This document shows, one piece after another, positions 35,730 to 47,167 of a DNA stretch of 64,000 nucleotides (position 1 is the first letter of the stretch; every line of letters starts with the position of its first letter). The notes beneath the pieces were generated by a model. The model was not told where the DNA came from. It searched no databases and saw only the letters and a list, made by a program, of their open reading frames with translations. The translations under genes were made by a program, and so were the position numbers. Origin of the DNA: Methylobacterium sp. 17Sr1-1 (lineage in GTDB: Bacteria > Pseudomonadota > Alphaproteobacteria > Rhizobiales > Beijerinckiaceae). The DNA is taken from positions 5,211,001-5,275,000 of the forward strand of contig NZ_CP029552.1 of NCBI RefSeq assembly GCF_003173775.1, in the 5' to 3' direction.

Positions 35730-37787
35730 ATGTCGCTGCGTAGACAAATATTCCTCATCCTGGGCCTGATCGGCTGCCTGCTGGTCTGGCTCGCGGGTTA
35801 TCAGGTCACTGACGCCTGGAACCAGGCCGACATCATGCGGCGGGCGGCGGAGGCCAACCGGGTGACTGACGGGCTCGCCGCCGCCGCCGCGTCGCTGGCA
35901 GCCGAGCGGGGCCTGACCAACGGCTGGCTCGCCAAGCCGCCGGCGGCCGGAGAACTCCCGACCCTGGCACGTTTGCGCGAGGAGGGGGACCGCCAGCTCG
36001 CCCTCTCCCTGGAGACCCTGCGGCAGGACGGAGCGGCCGCGACGGCGGCGACGGCCCTCGGCGAGGCGCGCCGCGACCTCGCGGACCTGCGCCGGCGGGT
36101 CGACCGCGTGCTCGCCGGCACGCCCGATGCCGACCTGACGGCGGCCTGGTTCCCGGCCGCGACCGGCGTGATCGCCCGCGAACAGGCCCTGTTCGACGCG
36201 GTGCGGGCCGGCCTCGCCGGCTCGGTGCCCGGCGCACTGCATCACGGGCTCGATATCAAGCGCGCCCTGTGGGATGCGGGCGAGTTCGCGGGCCGCGAGC
36301 GCGGCCGGCTCAACGCCGCCATCGCCGGGCGGCAGGCGCTTCCCGTCGAGCAGGTCCGCGCGCTTTCCGGGCTCGCCGGGCGGGTCGAGGCCGCTTTGGC
36401 CCAGGCCCGCGCCTCCGGGCCGGCCCTCTCGCCGGAATTCCGGACCGCGCTGGCGTCGGCCTCGCGCCGGGCCGAGGCGTTCGAGGCGACCCGCGCGGCG
36501 GTGATCCGGGCCGGCGCGGCGCGCGAGCCCTACCCCGTCACGGCGGAGGAGTGGTTCCGGCAGGCGAGCGACGTCGTCGCCGGCATCGCCGAGGCCCGGG
36601 CAGCGGCCACCGCGTCGCTCGGTGCGATCGTGGCGGCGGAGAGCCGGGCCGCCGAGACCTGGCTGCTCGCCGCGCTGGCGATCCTCGCCGGCGCCTGCGC
36701 GGCGGTCGGCGGCGGCGCGCTGATGCTGGTGCGCGGCGTGACCGGGCCTCTCGCCCGGATGATCGAGGCGATGCGCCGCCTCACCGCCGGCGATCTCGCG
36801 GTCGCGGTACCGGCGGCCTCGTCCCGCAGCGAGATCGGCGCGATGGCGACGGCGATGGTGCAATTGCGCGACGGCCTCGCCCGCGCCGCCGCCCTGGAGC
36901 AGGAGGCGGCCGCCGCCCGCGAAGGGGCCGAGGCTCAGCGCCGCGCGGCGCTGCGCGAGCTCGCCGACCGGTTCGAGAGCTCGGTCGGCGGCGTGCTGGC
37001 GGCGGTGACCGCCGCCTCGTCCGAGATGGAGGCCACGGCGCGCGGCATGAGCGACATCGCCGGCCGCACCGCCGACCAGAGCACCAGCGTCGCCGCCGCC
37101 GCCGAGGAGGCTTCCTCGAACGTCGCAACCGTCGCGGCGGCGGCGGGCCAGCTCGGCGCCTCGGTGCACGAGATCGGCGGCCGGGCCGGCACCTCCGCCG
37201 AGATGGCCCGGGCCGCAGCCGAGGCCGCCGGCCAGACCGCGCGTCTCGTCCACGAGCTGCGCCAGGGCGCGGCGCGGATCGGCGACGTGCTCGGCCTGAT
37301 CTCGTCGATCGCCGACCAGACCAACCTGCTGGCGCTCAACGCCACGATCGAGGCGGCGCGGGCGGGTGCGGCGGGCCGGGGCTTCGCGGTGGTGGCCGCC
37401 GAGGTCAAGGCGCTCGCCGGCCAGACCGGCCGCGCCACCGCGGAGATCGCCGACCAGGTCGCCCGCATCCAGGGCTCGACCGAGCAGGCCGTCGCGGCGA
37501 TCGGCGGCATCGCCGGGCAGATCGGCGAGATCAGCGCGGCCTCGACCGCCATCGCGGCGGCGGTGGAGGAGCAGGGCGCGGCGACCCGGGAGATCGTCCG
37601 CACCATCTCGGAGGCCGCCAAGGGCACGGACGAGGTGACGGGCAGCGTCGTGCGGGTCGCGGGCGCGGCCGACGAGACGGGGGCCGCGGCGAGCCAGGTC
37701 CTGTCGGCGGCGAGCGAGCTGTCGCGCCAGTCGGAGCACCTGCGCGGGGAGGTCGGGCGGTTCCTGACGACCGTCAGGGCGGCGTGA
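35730..37787 (+). CDS. Methyl-accepting chemotaxis protein with NIT-like sensor
   Basis: 685 residues. One membrane helix (about 7-25) precedes a periplasmic sensor of about 280 residues with [17 protein letters not shown], the NIT (nitrate/nitrite sensing) pattern. A second helix (about 310-333) leads to a HAMP region and a signalling domain whose hairpin tip reads [20 protein letters not shown], then [19 protein letters not shown]. The start is just after the GCCAAAC leader; no strong ribosome-binding site is seen. It is the only chemotaxis gene here, so it would signal to a CheA coded elsewhere. Confidence 0.92.
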   Translation: MSLRRQIFLILGLIGCLLVWLAGYQVTDAWNQADIMRRAAEANRVTDGLAAAAASLAAERGLTNGWLAKPPAAGELPTLARLREEGDRQLALSLETLRQDGAAATAATALGEARRDLADLRRRVDRVLAGTPDADLTAAWFPAATGVIAREQALFDAVRAGLAGSVPGALHHGLDIKRALWDAGEFAGRERGRLNAAIAGRQALPVEQVRALSGLAGRVEAALAQARASGPALSPEFRTALASASRRAEAFEATRAAVIRAGAAREPYPVTAEEWFRQASDVVAGIAEARAAATASLGAIVAAESRAAETWLLAALAILAGACAAVGGGALMLVRGVTGPLARMIEAMRRLTAGDLAVAVPAASSRSEIGAMATAMVQLRDGLARAAALEQEAAAAREGAEAQRRAALRELADRFESSVGGVLAAVTAASSEMEATARGMSDIAGRTADQSTSVAAAAEEASSNVATVAAAAGQLGASVHEIGGRAGTSAEMARAAAEAAGQTARLVHELRQGAARIGDVLGLISSIADQTNLLALNATIEAARAGAAGRGFAVVAAEVKALAGQTGRATAEIADQVARIQGSTEQAVAAIGGIAGQIGEISAASTAIAAAVEEQGAATREIVRTISEAAKGTDEVTGSVVRVAGAADETGAAASQVLSAASELSRQSEHLRGEVGRFLTTVRAA

Positions 37788-37950
37788 GTTCCGAGGGCCG
37801 GAGGTCCGTTGAACGCCCGTTCATCGAACTCTCGCCGTCGTCCCGGCGCTCGCTGGCCGGGCGACAGAGCGCCGATCAGGCACCCGCCTGTTGCCCAGGG
37901 GAGAGCACCCCGCGTTCCCCGAGGCGAGGGCCACCAACGGCCAAAAGACC

Positions 37951-37984
37951 TGCGCGGACCGGCCCGGAAGAGCTGGCCCGCGCA
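37951..37984 (-). terminator. Hairpin downstream of the RND pump gene
   Basis: TGCGCGGACCGG and CTGGCCCGCGCA form a stem with one mismatch around a 10-base loop, 9 bases after the pump stop codon on the minus strand. Its position after the last gene of the efflux operon suggests a terminator. The rest of the gap (37788-37992) shows nothing else. Confidence 0.5.
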
Positions 37985-37992
37985 GGCCGCGA

Positions 37993-40900
37993 TCAGTGTC
38001 CGTGCGCGTGCTCCCGCACCGGCTCCGGCGCCTGCACCGCCCCCGCCTCGTTCTCCGCCCGCACCCGGCGGCGCTGGAAGAACCGCATCGCGACGACGAA
38101 GAAGACCGGGACCAGGATCACCGCCAGCACGGTGGCGGAGATCATCCCGCCCATCACGCCGGTGCCGATCGCCTGCTGGCTCTTCGAGGCCGCGCCGGTC
38201 GCGATGGCGAGGGGCACGACGCCGAAGATGAAGGCGAGCGAGGTCATCACGATCGGCCGGAAGCGCAGGCGCGACGCCTCGACCGTCGCCGGAACGAGCT
38301 TCGTGCCGGGCTTCCACAGTTCGCGGGCGAACTCGATGATCAGGATCGCGTTCTTCGCCGACAGGCCGATGATCGTGATGAGGCCGATCTTGAAGTAGAC
38401 GTCGTTCGGCATCTCGCGGATCAGCACGCCGGCGACCGAGCCGATGACGCCGAGGGGGATGACCAGCATCACCGCGAGCGGGATCGACCAGCTCTCATAC
38501 AGGGCCGCGAGGCACAGGAACACGATCAGGACCGAGAGCGCCAGCAGCAGCGTCGCCTGCGAGCCGGCCTGCTTCTCCTGCAGCGACTGCCCGGTCCAGG
38601 TATAGCCGAAGCCCTTCGGCAGCTGCGTCATCAGCCGCTCCATCTCGGCGATCGCCTCGCCGGAGGTGAAGCCCGCCGCCGGCTCGCCGGTGAAGCGGAC
38701 CGACTGGTAGCCGTTGAAGCCGATGATCTGGGCCGGGCCGACGCTCCATTTCAGGTCGGCGAAGGACGACATCGGCACCATCGTGCCGAGGTGGTTCTTA
38801 ACGCTGTAGTTCAGCAGGTCGGTGGCGTTGAGGCGCTGGCCGTCCTCGGCCTGGACGATCACCCGCTGCATCTTGCCCCGGTTGGGGAAGTCGTTGGTGT
38901 AGACCGAGCCGAGATTGACCTGGATCGTGTCGTTGATGTCGGCGAACGAGACGCCGAGCGCCGCCGCCTTCTCGCGGTCGATCACCAGTTCGGCCTGCGG
39001 CGCGGGCGGCAGGCCCTCGACGTAGACGTTCTTCAGGATCGGGCTCTTGCGGGCGAGCGCCAGCAGCTGCTCCTGGGCCGCCATCAGGGCGGCGTAGCCC
39101 TTCTGGGCCCGGTCCTGGAGGCGGAAGCTGAAGCCCGAGGCGTTGCCGAGGTTGTCGATCGGCGGCGGCTCCAGCGCCTGGATCACCGCGTCGCGGTAGC
39201 TCGCCATCGCCTTGTTGGTGCCGACGACCAGCGCCGCGGCCGACTGGTCCTTGCCGCGCTCCGACCAGGGCTTGAGCGTGACGAAGGCCTGCGAGGTCAT
39301 CTGGCCCTGCCCCGAGAACGAGAAGCCGTTGACGATCGTGACGGTCGCCACGCCCGGCTGGGCCATCAGGTGCTCCTCGGTCTTCTTCACCGCGGCCAGC
39401 GTGCGGTTGAACGACGAGCCCGGCGGGGTCTGGATGTCGACGGTGAAGAAGCCCTGGTCCTCGACCGGCAGGAAGCCCTCGGGCAGGCGCACGAAGGCGT
39501 AGGCCACGCCCGCGACCAGGATCAGGTAGACGACCATCATCCGGCCGGATTTGGCGACCGCCCAGGCGACGCCGCGGCCGTAGCGCGCGGTCTCGCGGTC
39601 GACGATCCGGTTGAACCAGCCGAAGAAGCCGCGCTTGGCGTGGTGGTGGCCGGGCTCGACGGGCTTCAGGAGCGTGGCGCAGAGGGCCGGGGTGAGCGAG
39701 AGCGCCAGGAAGGCCGAGAAGGCGATCGAGGTCACCATCGCGATCGAGAACTGGCGGTAGATGATGCCGACGGAGCCGGGGAAGAACGCCATCGGGATGA
39801 ACACCGCGACGACCACCAGCGTGATGCCGATGATCGCGCCGGTGATCTGGCCCATCGCCTTGCGGGTCGCCTCCTTCGGCGACAGGCCCTCCTCGGACAT
39901 GATCCGCTCGACGTTCTCGACCACCACGATCGCGTCGTCGACCAGGATGCCGATGGCGAGCACCATGCCGAACATGGTGAGCACGTTGATCGAGAAGCCG
40001 GCGAGCAGCATGATCGTGCAGGTGCCGAGCAGCGCGATCGGCACCACGATCGTCGGGATCAGGGTGTAGCGGATGTTCTGCAGGAACAGGAACATCACGA
40101 TGAACACCAGCACCACCGCCTCGACGAGGGTGTGCAGCACCTTCTCGATCGAGGCCTCGACCGCCGGCGTGATGTCGTAGGGGATGTCCCACTTCACCGT
40201 GTCGGGGAAGAACTGCGACAGCTCCTCCATCTTGGCGCGGATCGCCTTGGCGGTGTCGAGCGCGTTGCCGTCGGGGGCGAGCGTCACCGAGATGCCGGCG
40301 GCGGGCCCGCCGTTGAGCCGGGTGGTGAACTTGTAATCCTCGCCGCCGAGCTCGATCCGGGCGACGTCGCGCAGCCGCACGGTCGAGCCGTCGGGATTCG
40401 CCCGCAGCACGATCGCGCCGAACTCCTCCGGCGCCCGCATCTGGCCCTTCACGACGATCGGGAAGTTGACCTTGTGGACCTCCGGGCTCGGCTGGGCGCC
40501 GACGGCGCCGGACGCGATCTGGACGTTCTGGCGCGTGATCGCCTGGGTCACGTCGGAGGCGTTGAGCGACAGGCCGCGCAGCTTGTCGGGGTCGATCCAG
40601 ACGCGCAACGAGCGCTCGGTCGAGTACAGGGTGGCGCGGCCGACGCCCGGGATGCGGCGGATCTCGTTGATGACGTTGCGGATGAGGAAGTCGCCGAGCG
40701 CGACCTCGTCCATCGACCCGTCCTTGGAGACCAGCGTGATGATGTTGAGGGTCGCCGCCGAGGCCTCCTCGACCAGGATACCCTGCTGGCGCACCTCCGC
40801 CGGAAGCCGCGCCTCGACGCGCTTGAGGCGGTTCTGCACCTCGACGCCGGCATAGCCCGGATCGGTGCCGGGCTCGAAGTTCGCCGTGATCTCGACGACG

Positions 40901-41157
40901 CCGAACGAGTCGCTCGCCGATTCGAAGCTCTGGATGTTGGCCGCGCCGTTCAGCTCATCCTCGATGAGGCGCGTCGTGCCGGTATAGAGGTCCTCGACCG
41001 AGGCGCCCGGGAAGGCGGTCGAGAGGGCGATCGAGGGCGGCGCGATGATCGGGTACTGCGCCACCGGCAGCATCGGGATCGTCAGGACGCCGCCGAGGCA
41101 GATGAACAGCGCGACGACCCAGGCGAAGATCGGCCGGTCGATGAAGAAGCTCGCCAC
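37993..41157 (-). CDS. RND efflux pump, inner-membrane permease (AcrB/MexB type)
   Basis: 1054 residues, twelve membrane segments, HAE1 class. Seen features: MASFFIDRPIFAWVVALFIC, AFPGASVEDLYTGTTRLIED, the proton-relay aspartates in GILVDDAIVVVENVERIM, and DYGGTSADL-like loops in the porter domains. A second half repeats the pattern (SAKNAILIIEFARELW). It exports drugs or other amphiphiles with a periplasmic adaptor and an outer-membrane channel. The adaptor gene lies just upstream (12-base gap). No TolC-like gene or TetR repressor is in the window. Confidence 0.94.
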   Translation of the reverse strand: MASFFIDRPIFAWVVALFICLGGVLTIPMLPVAQYPIIAPPSIALSTAFPGASVEDLYTGTTRLIEDELNGAANIQSFESASDSFGVVEITANFEPGTDPGYAGVEVQNRLKRVEARLPAEVRQQGILVEEASAATLNIITLVSKDGSMDEVALGDFLIRNVINEIRRIPGVGRATLYSTERSLRVWIDPDKLRGLSLNASDVTQAITRQNVQIASGAVGAQPSPEVHKVNFPIVVKGQMRAPEEFGAIVLRANPDGSTVRLRDVARIELGGEDYKFTTRLNGGPAAGISVTLAPDGNALDTAKAIRAKMEELSQFFPDTVKWDIPYDITPAVEASIEKVLHTLVEAVVLVFIVMFLFLQNIRYTLIPTIVVPIALLGTCTIMLLAGFSINVLTMFGMVLAIGILVDDAIVVVENVERIMSEEGLSPKEATRKAMGQITGAIIGITLVVVAVFIPMAFFPGSVGIIYRQFSIAMVTSIAFSAFLALSLTPALCATLLKPVEPGHHHAKRGFFGWFNRIVDRETARYGRGVAWAVAKSGRMMVVYLILVAGVAYAFVRLPEGFLPVEDQGFFTVDIQTPPGSSFNRTLAAVKKTEEHLMAQPGVATVTIVNGFSFSGQGQMTSQAFVTLKPWSERGKDQSAAALVVGTNKAMASYRDAVIQALEPPPIDNLGNASGFSFRLQDRAQKGYAALMAAQEQLLALARKSPILKNVYVEGLPPAPQAELVIDREKAAALGVSFADINDTIQVNLGSVYTNDFPNRGKMQRVIVQAEDGQRLNATDLLNYSVKNHLGTMVPMSSFADLKWSVGPAQIIGFNGYQSVRFTGEPAAGFTSGEAIAEMERLMTQLPKGFGYTWTGQSLQEKQAGSQATLLLALSVLIVFLCLAALYESWSIPLAVMLVIPLGVIGSVAGVLIREMPNDVYFKIGLITIIGLSAKNAILIIEFARELWKPGTKLVPATVEASRLRFRPIVMTSLAFIFGVVPLAIATGAASKSQQAIGTGVMGGMISATVLAVILVPVFFVVAMRFFQRRRVRAENEAGAVQAPEPVREHAHGH

Positions 41158-41169
41158 GATGGTGCCTCC

Positions 41170-42366
41170 TCAGCGCTGCTCGGTCGAGGCGGGCTGGCGC
41201 CCGGCCCCGGCCGCGGCCATGGTGGTGGTCTCGAACGGCACCGCGGCGACCTTGGTGCCGGCGACGATCTTCTGGAAGCCCTCGGCGACGACCCGGTCGC
41301 CGGCCTTGAGCCCGTCGCGGATCACCCACTGGCCCTCGACGACGGGACCGACCTCGACCGGCTGGAGCACCACCTTCTCATCGGGGCCGACGAGCCAGAC
41401 CTGGGCGCGGCCGTCGTTGGAGCGGTGCACCGCCTGCTGCGGCACCGCGATGGCGTCGGAATCGATGCCCTGCTTGATCCGGGCGCGAACGTACATGCCG
41501 GGGAAGAGCTCGCCGTGCGGGTTCGGCACCACGGCGCGGAGCGTCACCTGGCCGGTGCTCGGATCGGCGGTCACGTCGGAGAACAGCAGCCGGCCGGGCT
41601 CGGGGTAGAGCGAGCCGTCATCCATGATCACGCGCACGCTCGCCACGTCGGCGGCGAGGCGGTCGAGCTCGCCGCTGGCGAGGTCCCGGCGCAGCTTGTT
41701 CAACTCACCGACCGACTGGGTGATGTCGACGTAGATCGGGTCGAGCTGCTGGACGGTCGCCAGGTTGCTGGCGCCGCCCTGCTCGACGAGCGCTCCTTCC
41801 GTCACCAGCGCCCGGCCGATGCGGCCCGAGATCGGCGCCCGGACGTCCGTGTAGCCGAGGTTGAGCTGGGCGCGGTCCCGCGCCGCCTTGGCGCCGGCGA
41901 CCTCGGCCTCGGCCTGCTTCTGGCCCGCGAAGGCGGCGTCGTACTGGGCCTGGCTCGCGGTCTGGCGCGAGAGCAGGGTCTCCAGGCGCTCGGCCTGCTG
42001 GCGGGCGAGCACGAGGGCGGCCTCCGCCTTGGCCAGCGTCGCCTCGGCGCTGGCGAGATCGGCGCGGAACGGCATCGGGTCGATCTTGTAGAGGACGTCG
42101 CCCTCCTTGACCTGGCTGCCCTGCTCGAAGGTGCGCTTGATCACGAGGCCGGCGACGCGGGCGCGCACCTCGGCGATGCGGGTCGGCGCGGCGCGGCCCG
42201 GCAGGTCGCGCTCGTAGGGGATCGGCTGGTGCTTGACCGTGACGATCGAGACTTCCGGCGGGGCGGTCGGGGCCGCGGGGGCGGCGGCCTGCTCGGCCGG
42301 CTTGCAGGCGGCGAGCCCGAGGAAGAGGGCGGTCGCTCCGAGGAGGATGCGGCGGCGTTGGGTCAC
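41170..42366 (-). CDS. RND efflux periplasmic adaptor lipoprotein (AcrA/MexA type)
   Basis: 398 residues. The lipobox LAAC (LFLGLAACKPAEQ) anchors it to the inner membrane. It has the membrane-fusion layout: a beta-barrel and lipoyl half (PGRAAPTRIAEVRARVAGLV), a coiled-coil hairpin (about 100-150: LASAEATLAKAEAALVLARQ), the second lipoyl half (TDVRAPISGRIGRALVTEGA) and a barrel with PNPHGELFPGMYVRARI. It is the first gene of the pump operon; about 250 bases upstream contain nothing recognisable. Confidence 0.93.
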   Translation of the reverse strand: MTQRRRILLGATALFLGLAACKPAEQAAAPAAPTAPPEVSIVTVKHQPIPYERDLPGRAAPTRIAEVRARVAGLVIKRTFEQGSQVKEGDVLYKIDPMPFRADLASAEATLAKAEAALVLARQQAERLETLLSRQTASQAQYDAAFAGQKQAEAEVAGAKAARDRAQLNLGYTDVRAPISGRIGRALVTEGALVEQGGASNLATVQQLDPIYVDITQSVGELNKLRRDLASGELDRLAADVASVRVIMDDGSLYPEPGRLLFSDVTADPSTGQVTLRAVVPNPHGELFPGMYVRARIKQGIDSDAIAVPQQAVHRSNDGRAQVWLVGPDEKVVLQPVEVGPVVEGQWVIRDGLKAGDRVVAEGFQKIVAGTKVAAVPFETTTMAAAGAGRQPASTEQR

Positions 42367-42613
42367 GGGCGGTCTTTCCTGCGCGGTTTTCGGGAAGCGG
42401 GCGCATCAGCGCCGCGGGGCTTCCCGCGAGAGATCAGGGCGAGGGATCGGGGCCGCGGTCGGCGCGGCTCGGATCACCCGAATCAGGTGTCGGGAACTCT
42501 ACAAGATCGCGCGTCGGTCCTGCCGCCGGTCGGCACACGGCATGGGTGAGCGTCGGAGGCTCGCAGGGTTCCGAGGCGGAGATGTGACGGAGATCCGGCG
42601 GGAGACCGGTCCG

Positions 42614-42988
42614 TCAGGCGAGACGCTTCGGCGGGCGCTCGGGCAGGGCGGCACCGGCCTGGACCAGGGCGCCGAGGCGGCGCGGCGGCAGCAGCGTGGC
42701 GGCGGGGGCGGCCGGGCCGTCGGTCGGGCAGGCGAGGTTCGCGCTCGCCGCACCGCTGTCGTCCGGGCGGGGATTGTCGACGCCGCCGGCTGTCAGGGTG
42801 CAGGCCGGGCTCTTGACCCAGTGCGCGTGCAGGCTCGCCATCGGCGAGGCGCCGTGGCTGGCACGCAGCACCGGCTCCGGACGGCTGCCCGCGGCATCCG
42901 CCGCCGACATCGCAAGAAGGGCGAAGCCGAGGCCGAGAAGGGCGGTCGCACAGAAGCGCGCGAGAGATGTCCAGAGTCGACCGGTCAC
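42614..42988 (-). CDS. Hypothetical exported protein
   Basis: About 124 residues from a GTG. A signal peptide ([20 protein letters not shown], ending SAADA) leads to a short domain with two cysteines ([20 protein letters not shown]) and a Pro/Ala-rich tail. I recognise no family. It is divergent from the thiolase gene. The call rests on the signal peptide and codon-like composition; longer upstream starts (43036) would extend it with Arg-rich sequence. Confidence 0.45.
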   Translation of the reverse strand: MTGRLWTSLARFCATALLGLGFALLAMSAADAAGSRPEPVLRASHGASPMASLHAHWVKSPACTLTAGGVDNPRPDDSGAASANLACPTDGPAAPAATLLPPRRLGALVQAGAALPERPPKRLA

Positions 42989-43139
42989 AGCGCGACAGTG
43001 GGGGTTCCGACCGCACCGCACAAGGCGCCGCGACATTCTGTCAGAGCCCGGACCGGACCGGCCCGGTCGGGTGCGGGGGCTTGATCGGACGGGCCCGCCG
43101 CCGTACCGATTTTTCGAAACGAGCACCGGGAGGAGCCCC

Positions 43140-44354
<1,215 letters not shown>

Positions 44355-44376
44355 GCGCCCCACCGCGGCGGGGCGC
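44355..44376 (+). terminator. Hairpin immediately after pcaF
   Basis: GCGCCCC and GGGGCGC form a 7-base stem with an 8-base loop directly after the stop codon. No T-run follows. Confidence 0.55.
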
Positions 44377-44669
44377 CGCACGGAGCCCCGCCGCAGCGGA
44401 AAAAGCTGGGGGCGGCAGCCGAAACGCCGCGAAGGTTACGGTCATCCCGCACTGCACCATGGCACGCGCGCCCGGCATGCGGTAAGCAGTCCCTTCCCGC
44501 CTGTCCCCTTGTCCGTCCCGAGGAACCGCCCGGACGACGCGCCCGCCCTCGGCGGGACGATCGCCGGCAGACGATCCCATGACACGCTCCAACCTCATCT
44601 CCGGCCCCGCCCTTCCGCCGCCCGGACGAAGCCGCCGCTTCGTCCTCCGGTCCCGGTGAGGCGCGAGCG
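44377..44669. other. Upstream region of the BoxR-type gene
   Basis: No gene is seen here. It should carry the promoter and operator of the regulator, but I can point to no clear -35/-10 pair or palindromic operator. Confidence 0.3.
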
Positions 44670-45611
44670 ATGCCCAGCAGACAAGGACCGCGCCCGGGCG
44701 CGGACGAGCTCCCGGCCGGCGCCACCCAGGCGGACGATCCGGAATCCGACTTCCTGGCCGTCCTCGGCCAGCGCGTCCGCACCATGCGGGCGGTGCGGGC
44801 GATGTCGCGCAAGATGCTGTCGCAGACCTCCGGCCTGTCCGAGCGCTACATCGCGCAGCTCGAGGGCGGGCAGGGCAACGTCTCGATCATCCTGCTGCGC
44901 CGGGTCGCGCTCGCCATGGGCGTGCGGCTCGAGGACCTGATCGCGGCGGTCGAGAGCCCGCCGGACTGGCCGGTGGTGCGCGACCTCCTGGAAAAGGCCT
45001 CGGCGGACCAGATCGCCGAGGCCAAGCGCGTGCTCTCGGGCGCGGCCGCGCCGGGCGGCGCCCCGACGCAGCGCGTGGCGCTGATCGGCCTGCGCGGCGC
45101 CGGCAAGTCGACCCTCGGGCGGATCCTCGCCGAGCGGATGGGCTGGACCTTCGTCGAGCTCAACCGCGAGATCGAGCGCGAGAACGGCCTGTCGGTCGCC
45201 GAGATCTTCGCGATCTACGGCCAGGAGACCTATCGCCGCCTGGAGCAGGGGGCGCTGCGGCGCCTCGCCGAGCGGCCGGGCCCGATGGTGCTGGCGACCG
45301 GCGGCGGCATCGTCGCCGAGCCGGTCACCTTCGACCTCCTGCTGTCCTCGTTCTTCACCGTCTGGCTCAAGGCGCGGCCGGAGGAGCATATCCACCGCGT
45401 TCGCGAGCAGGCCGCCAAGGGCATCGCCCCGACGCGGATGCCCGACAGCGACAACGCGCTCAGGGAGATCCGCGGCATCCTGATGAGCCGCGAGCCGCTC
45501 TACGCCCGGGCCCGGGCGGTGGTCGACACCGCCGACCACAATGTGGCCGAGACCGCCGCCGAGCTGACCGGCCTCGTGGAGAACTACCTCGGCGGGCGGC
45601 GCGGCGCCTGA
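44670..45611 (+). CDS. boxR: BoxR-type regulator: helix-turn-helix fused to a shikimate-kinase-like domain
   Basis: 313 residues. Residues about 29-92 are an XRE-type helix-turn-helix (LGQRVRTMRAVRAMSRKMLS, SERYIAQLEGGQGNVSI). Residues about 135-310 are shikimate-kinase-like with a P-loop (GLRGAGKST, 140-148), LNREIERENGLSVAEIF and LATGGGIVAEP. This fusion defines BoxR, the repressor of the aerobic benzoyl-CoA (box) pathway, which senses benzoyl-CoA. No box genes are in the window, but the adjacent thiolase could process the pathway's product. The ATG has GAGG upstream. Confidence 0.85.
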   Translation: MPSRQGPRPGADELPAGATQADDPESDFLAVLGQRVRTMRAVRAMSRKMLSQTSGLSERYIAQLEGGQGNVSIILLRRVALAMGVRLEDLIAAVESPPDWPVVRDLLEKASADQIAEAKRVLSGAAAPGGAPTQRVALIGLRGAGKSTLGRILAERMGWTFVELNREIERENGLSVAEIFAIYGQETYRRLEQGALRRLAERPGPMVLATGGGIVAEPVTFDLLLSSFFTVWLKARPEEHIHRVREQAAKGIAPTRMPDSDNALREIRGILMSREPLYARARAVVDTADHNVAETAAELTGLVENYLGGRRGA

Positions 45612-45614
45612 GGC

Positions 45615-45658
45615 GCCGGCGCCGCCACCGCCGAAAATCACCGGGCGGCGGCGCCGGC
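45615..45658 (+). terminator. Perfect 12-bp-stem hairpin after the BoxR-type gene
   Basis: GCCGGCGCCGCC and GGCGGCGCCGGC flank a 20-base loop, starting 3 bases after the stop codon. The GC-only stem without T-run suggests a terminator or an RNA-stabilising element. Confidence 0.6.
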
Positions 45659-45728
45659 ACACGTATTCTGGCCGCAAATGAGTCGGCAGGCTCCGGGCCG
45701 CAGGATCACGTCGCGATCGAGGAGCACG

Positions 45729-46769
45729 ATGGAGAGTTCGAACCGGGCCGAGAGCTACGAGGCGCACGAGGGTGCGGCGGCGCAGGTGGTCGAGGCGGCG
45801 CATTTCTCCGCCATCCGCAGCGTCCGTACCGAGGCCGAGGCGCTCCTGACCCTCGCCCGCGCCCTCGACCACGAGCTGAAGGCCGGGTTCGGCGCCGCCG
45901 TCGCGGCGATCCACGCCATTCCGGGCCGGGTGATCGTGTCGGGCATCGGCAAGAGCGGCCATATCGGGCGCAAGATCGCCTCGACGCTCGCCTCCACCGG
46001 CACCCCGGCCTCGTTCATCCACCCGAGCGAGGCCAGCCACGGCGACCTCGGGATGATCACCCAGCAGGACATCGTCATCGCCCTGTCCTGGTCCGGCGAG
46101 ACCGCCGAGCTCGGCGACCTGATCAGCTTCTCCAAGCGCTTCGCCGTCACGCTGATCGGCATGACCTCGAACCCGGGCAGCACGCTCGGCCAGGCCGCCG
46201 ACATCCTGCTGCCGCTGCCGCTGGTGAAGGAGGCCTGCCCGCACAACCTCGCGCCGACCTCGTCGAGCGTGATCCAGCTCGCCCTCGGCGACGCGCTGGC
46301 GGTGGCGCTTCTCGAGCGCCGCGGTTTCTCGGCCAGCGACTTCAAGCTCTTCCATCCCGGCGGCAAGCTCGCGGCCCGGCTCAAGACCGTGGCCCAGCTG
46401 ATGCACGCCGGCGAGGAGATGCCGCTGGTGCCCCGGGGCCTGCGGGTCTCCGAGGCGCTGATCGCCGTGATGGGCAAGCGCTTCGGCTGCGCCGGCATCG
46501 TCGACGATGCGGGGCGGCTCGTCGGCATGATCACCGACGGAGACGTGCGCCGCCACATGAGCGCCGGCACCGGCCACAGCGACCTCCTCGCCCGCCGGGT
46601 CGAGGAGATCATGACGCCGTCGCCGATCACCACCAGCCCCGGCACCTTCGCCAGCGCCGCCCTGGAGCTGATGAACCGCAGCCAGATCACCGCCCTGTTC
46701 GCGGTGGAGCGCGGGCGCCCGGTGGGGATCCTGCACATCCACGATATTTTGCGGGCGGGGGTGGTCTGA
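45729..46769 (+). CDS. kdsD: Arabinose-5-phosphate isomerase, KpsF/GutQ family
   Basis: 346 residues. An SIS sugar-isomerase domain (RVIVSGIGKSGHIGRKIAST, HPSEASHGDLGMIT, ALSWSGETAEL, SSSVIQLALGDALAVALLE) precedes two CBS domains (GCAGIVDDAGRLVGMITDGD, MTPSPITTSPGTFASAALEL). It converts ribulose-5-phosphate to arabinose-5-phosphate for Kdo in lipopolysaccharide. GAGGAG 5 bases before 45729 decides the start over an earlier ATG at 45678. It is a single gene followed by a long inverted repeat. Confidence 0.94.
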   Translation: MESSNRAESYEAHEGAAAQVVEAAHFSAIRSVRTEAEALLTLARALDHELKAGFGAAVAAIHAIPGRVIVSGIGKSGHIGRKIASTLASTGTPASFIHPSEASHGDLGMITQQDIVIALSWSGETAELGDLISFSKRFAVTLIGMTSNPGSTLGQAADILLPLPLVKEACPHNLAPTSSSVIQLALGDALAVALLERRGFSASDFKLFHPGGKLAARLKTVAQLMHAGEEMPLVPRGLRVSEALIAVMGKRFGCAGIVDDAGRLVGMITDGDVRRHMSAGTGHSDLLARRVEEIMTPSPITTSPGTFASAALELMNRSQITALFAVERGRPVGILHIHDILRAGVV

Positions 46770-46882
46770 CGGCGGGATGGAGCAACGTCTGCTTGCGACG
46801 CGGCACGGCGCACGACACTGGCATAGAGCGAAAGTTCGGTGCCGCCGAGTTTCCTCGCTCAGCCAAACCCGCTGCCGCTTCT

Positions 46883-47052
46883 CCCCCTTTCCCGGACGAC
46901 TGCAGCGTTAGCGGAAGGAGATCCGGGATCCAGCTAGGAAGTGCCGCGAAGCGGCTCTATCTTTGCACCGTTGCAAGCAGATGGACGCTTCGCGACTTTT
47001 TGCGCTGGATCCCGGATCTCCTTCCACTTCGTTACAGTCGTCCGGGAAAGGG
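46883..47052. repeat. 170-bp inverted repeat, family C copy 1
   Basis: Left arm: CCCTTTCCCGGACGACTGCA, then GGAAGGAGATCCGGGATCCA. Right arm: GGATCCCGGATCTCCTTCC and CAGTCGTCCGGGAAAGGG. The centre holds a second pairing (CGCGAAGCG against CGCTTCGCG). A near-identical element is at 61719-61890. The 398-base gap after kdsD (46770-47167) is filled by this and a tandem repeat. Confidence 0.9.
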
Positions 47053-47072
47053 ACGGAGGTGGAAGCGGCATG

Positions 47073-47108
47073 TCTCCCCTCCGGATCTTGTCTCCCCTCG
47101 GGATCTTG
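47073..47108. repeat. 18-bp tandem repeat, two copies
   Basis: TCTCCCCTCCGGATCTTG is followed directly by TCTCCCCTCGGGATCTTG, with one mismatch. It abuts the family C element and lies 60 bases beyond the end of the NTF2-like gene. Confidence 0.85.
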
Positions 47109-47167
47109 GCCGCTCGGAACCGTCGCTGTCTCTCGACGAACCGGTATCCGCTTCGTCGGATGAAGTT

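Noticed and set aside
37891..42549. A 1552-codon open frame on the plus strand opposite the RND genes
   Set aside because: Its translation is Arg/Ala/Gly/Asp-biased low-complexity and lies wholly antisense to two clear genes; it is a by-product of high GC in codon position three.
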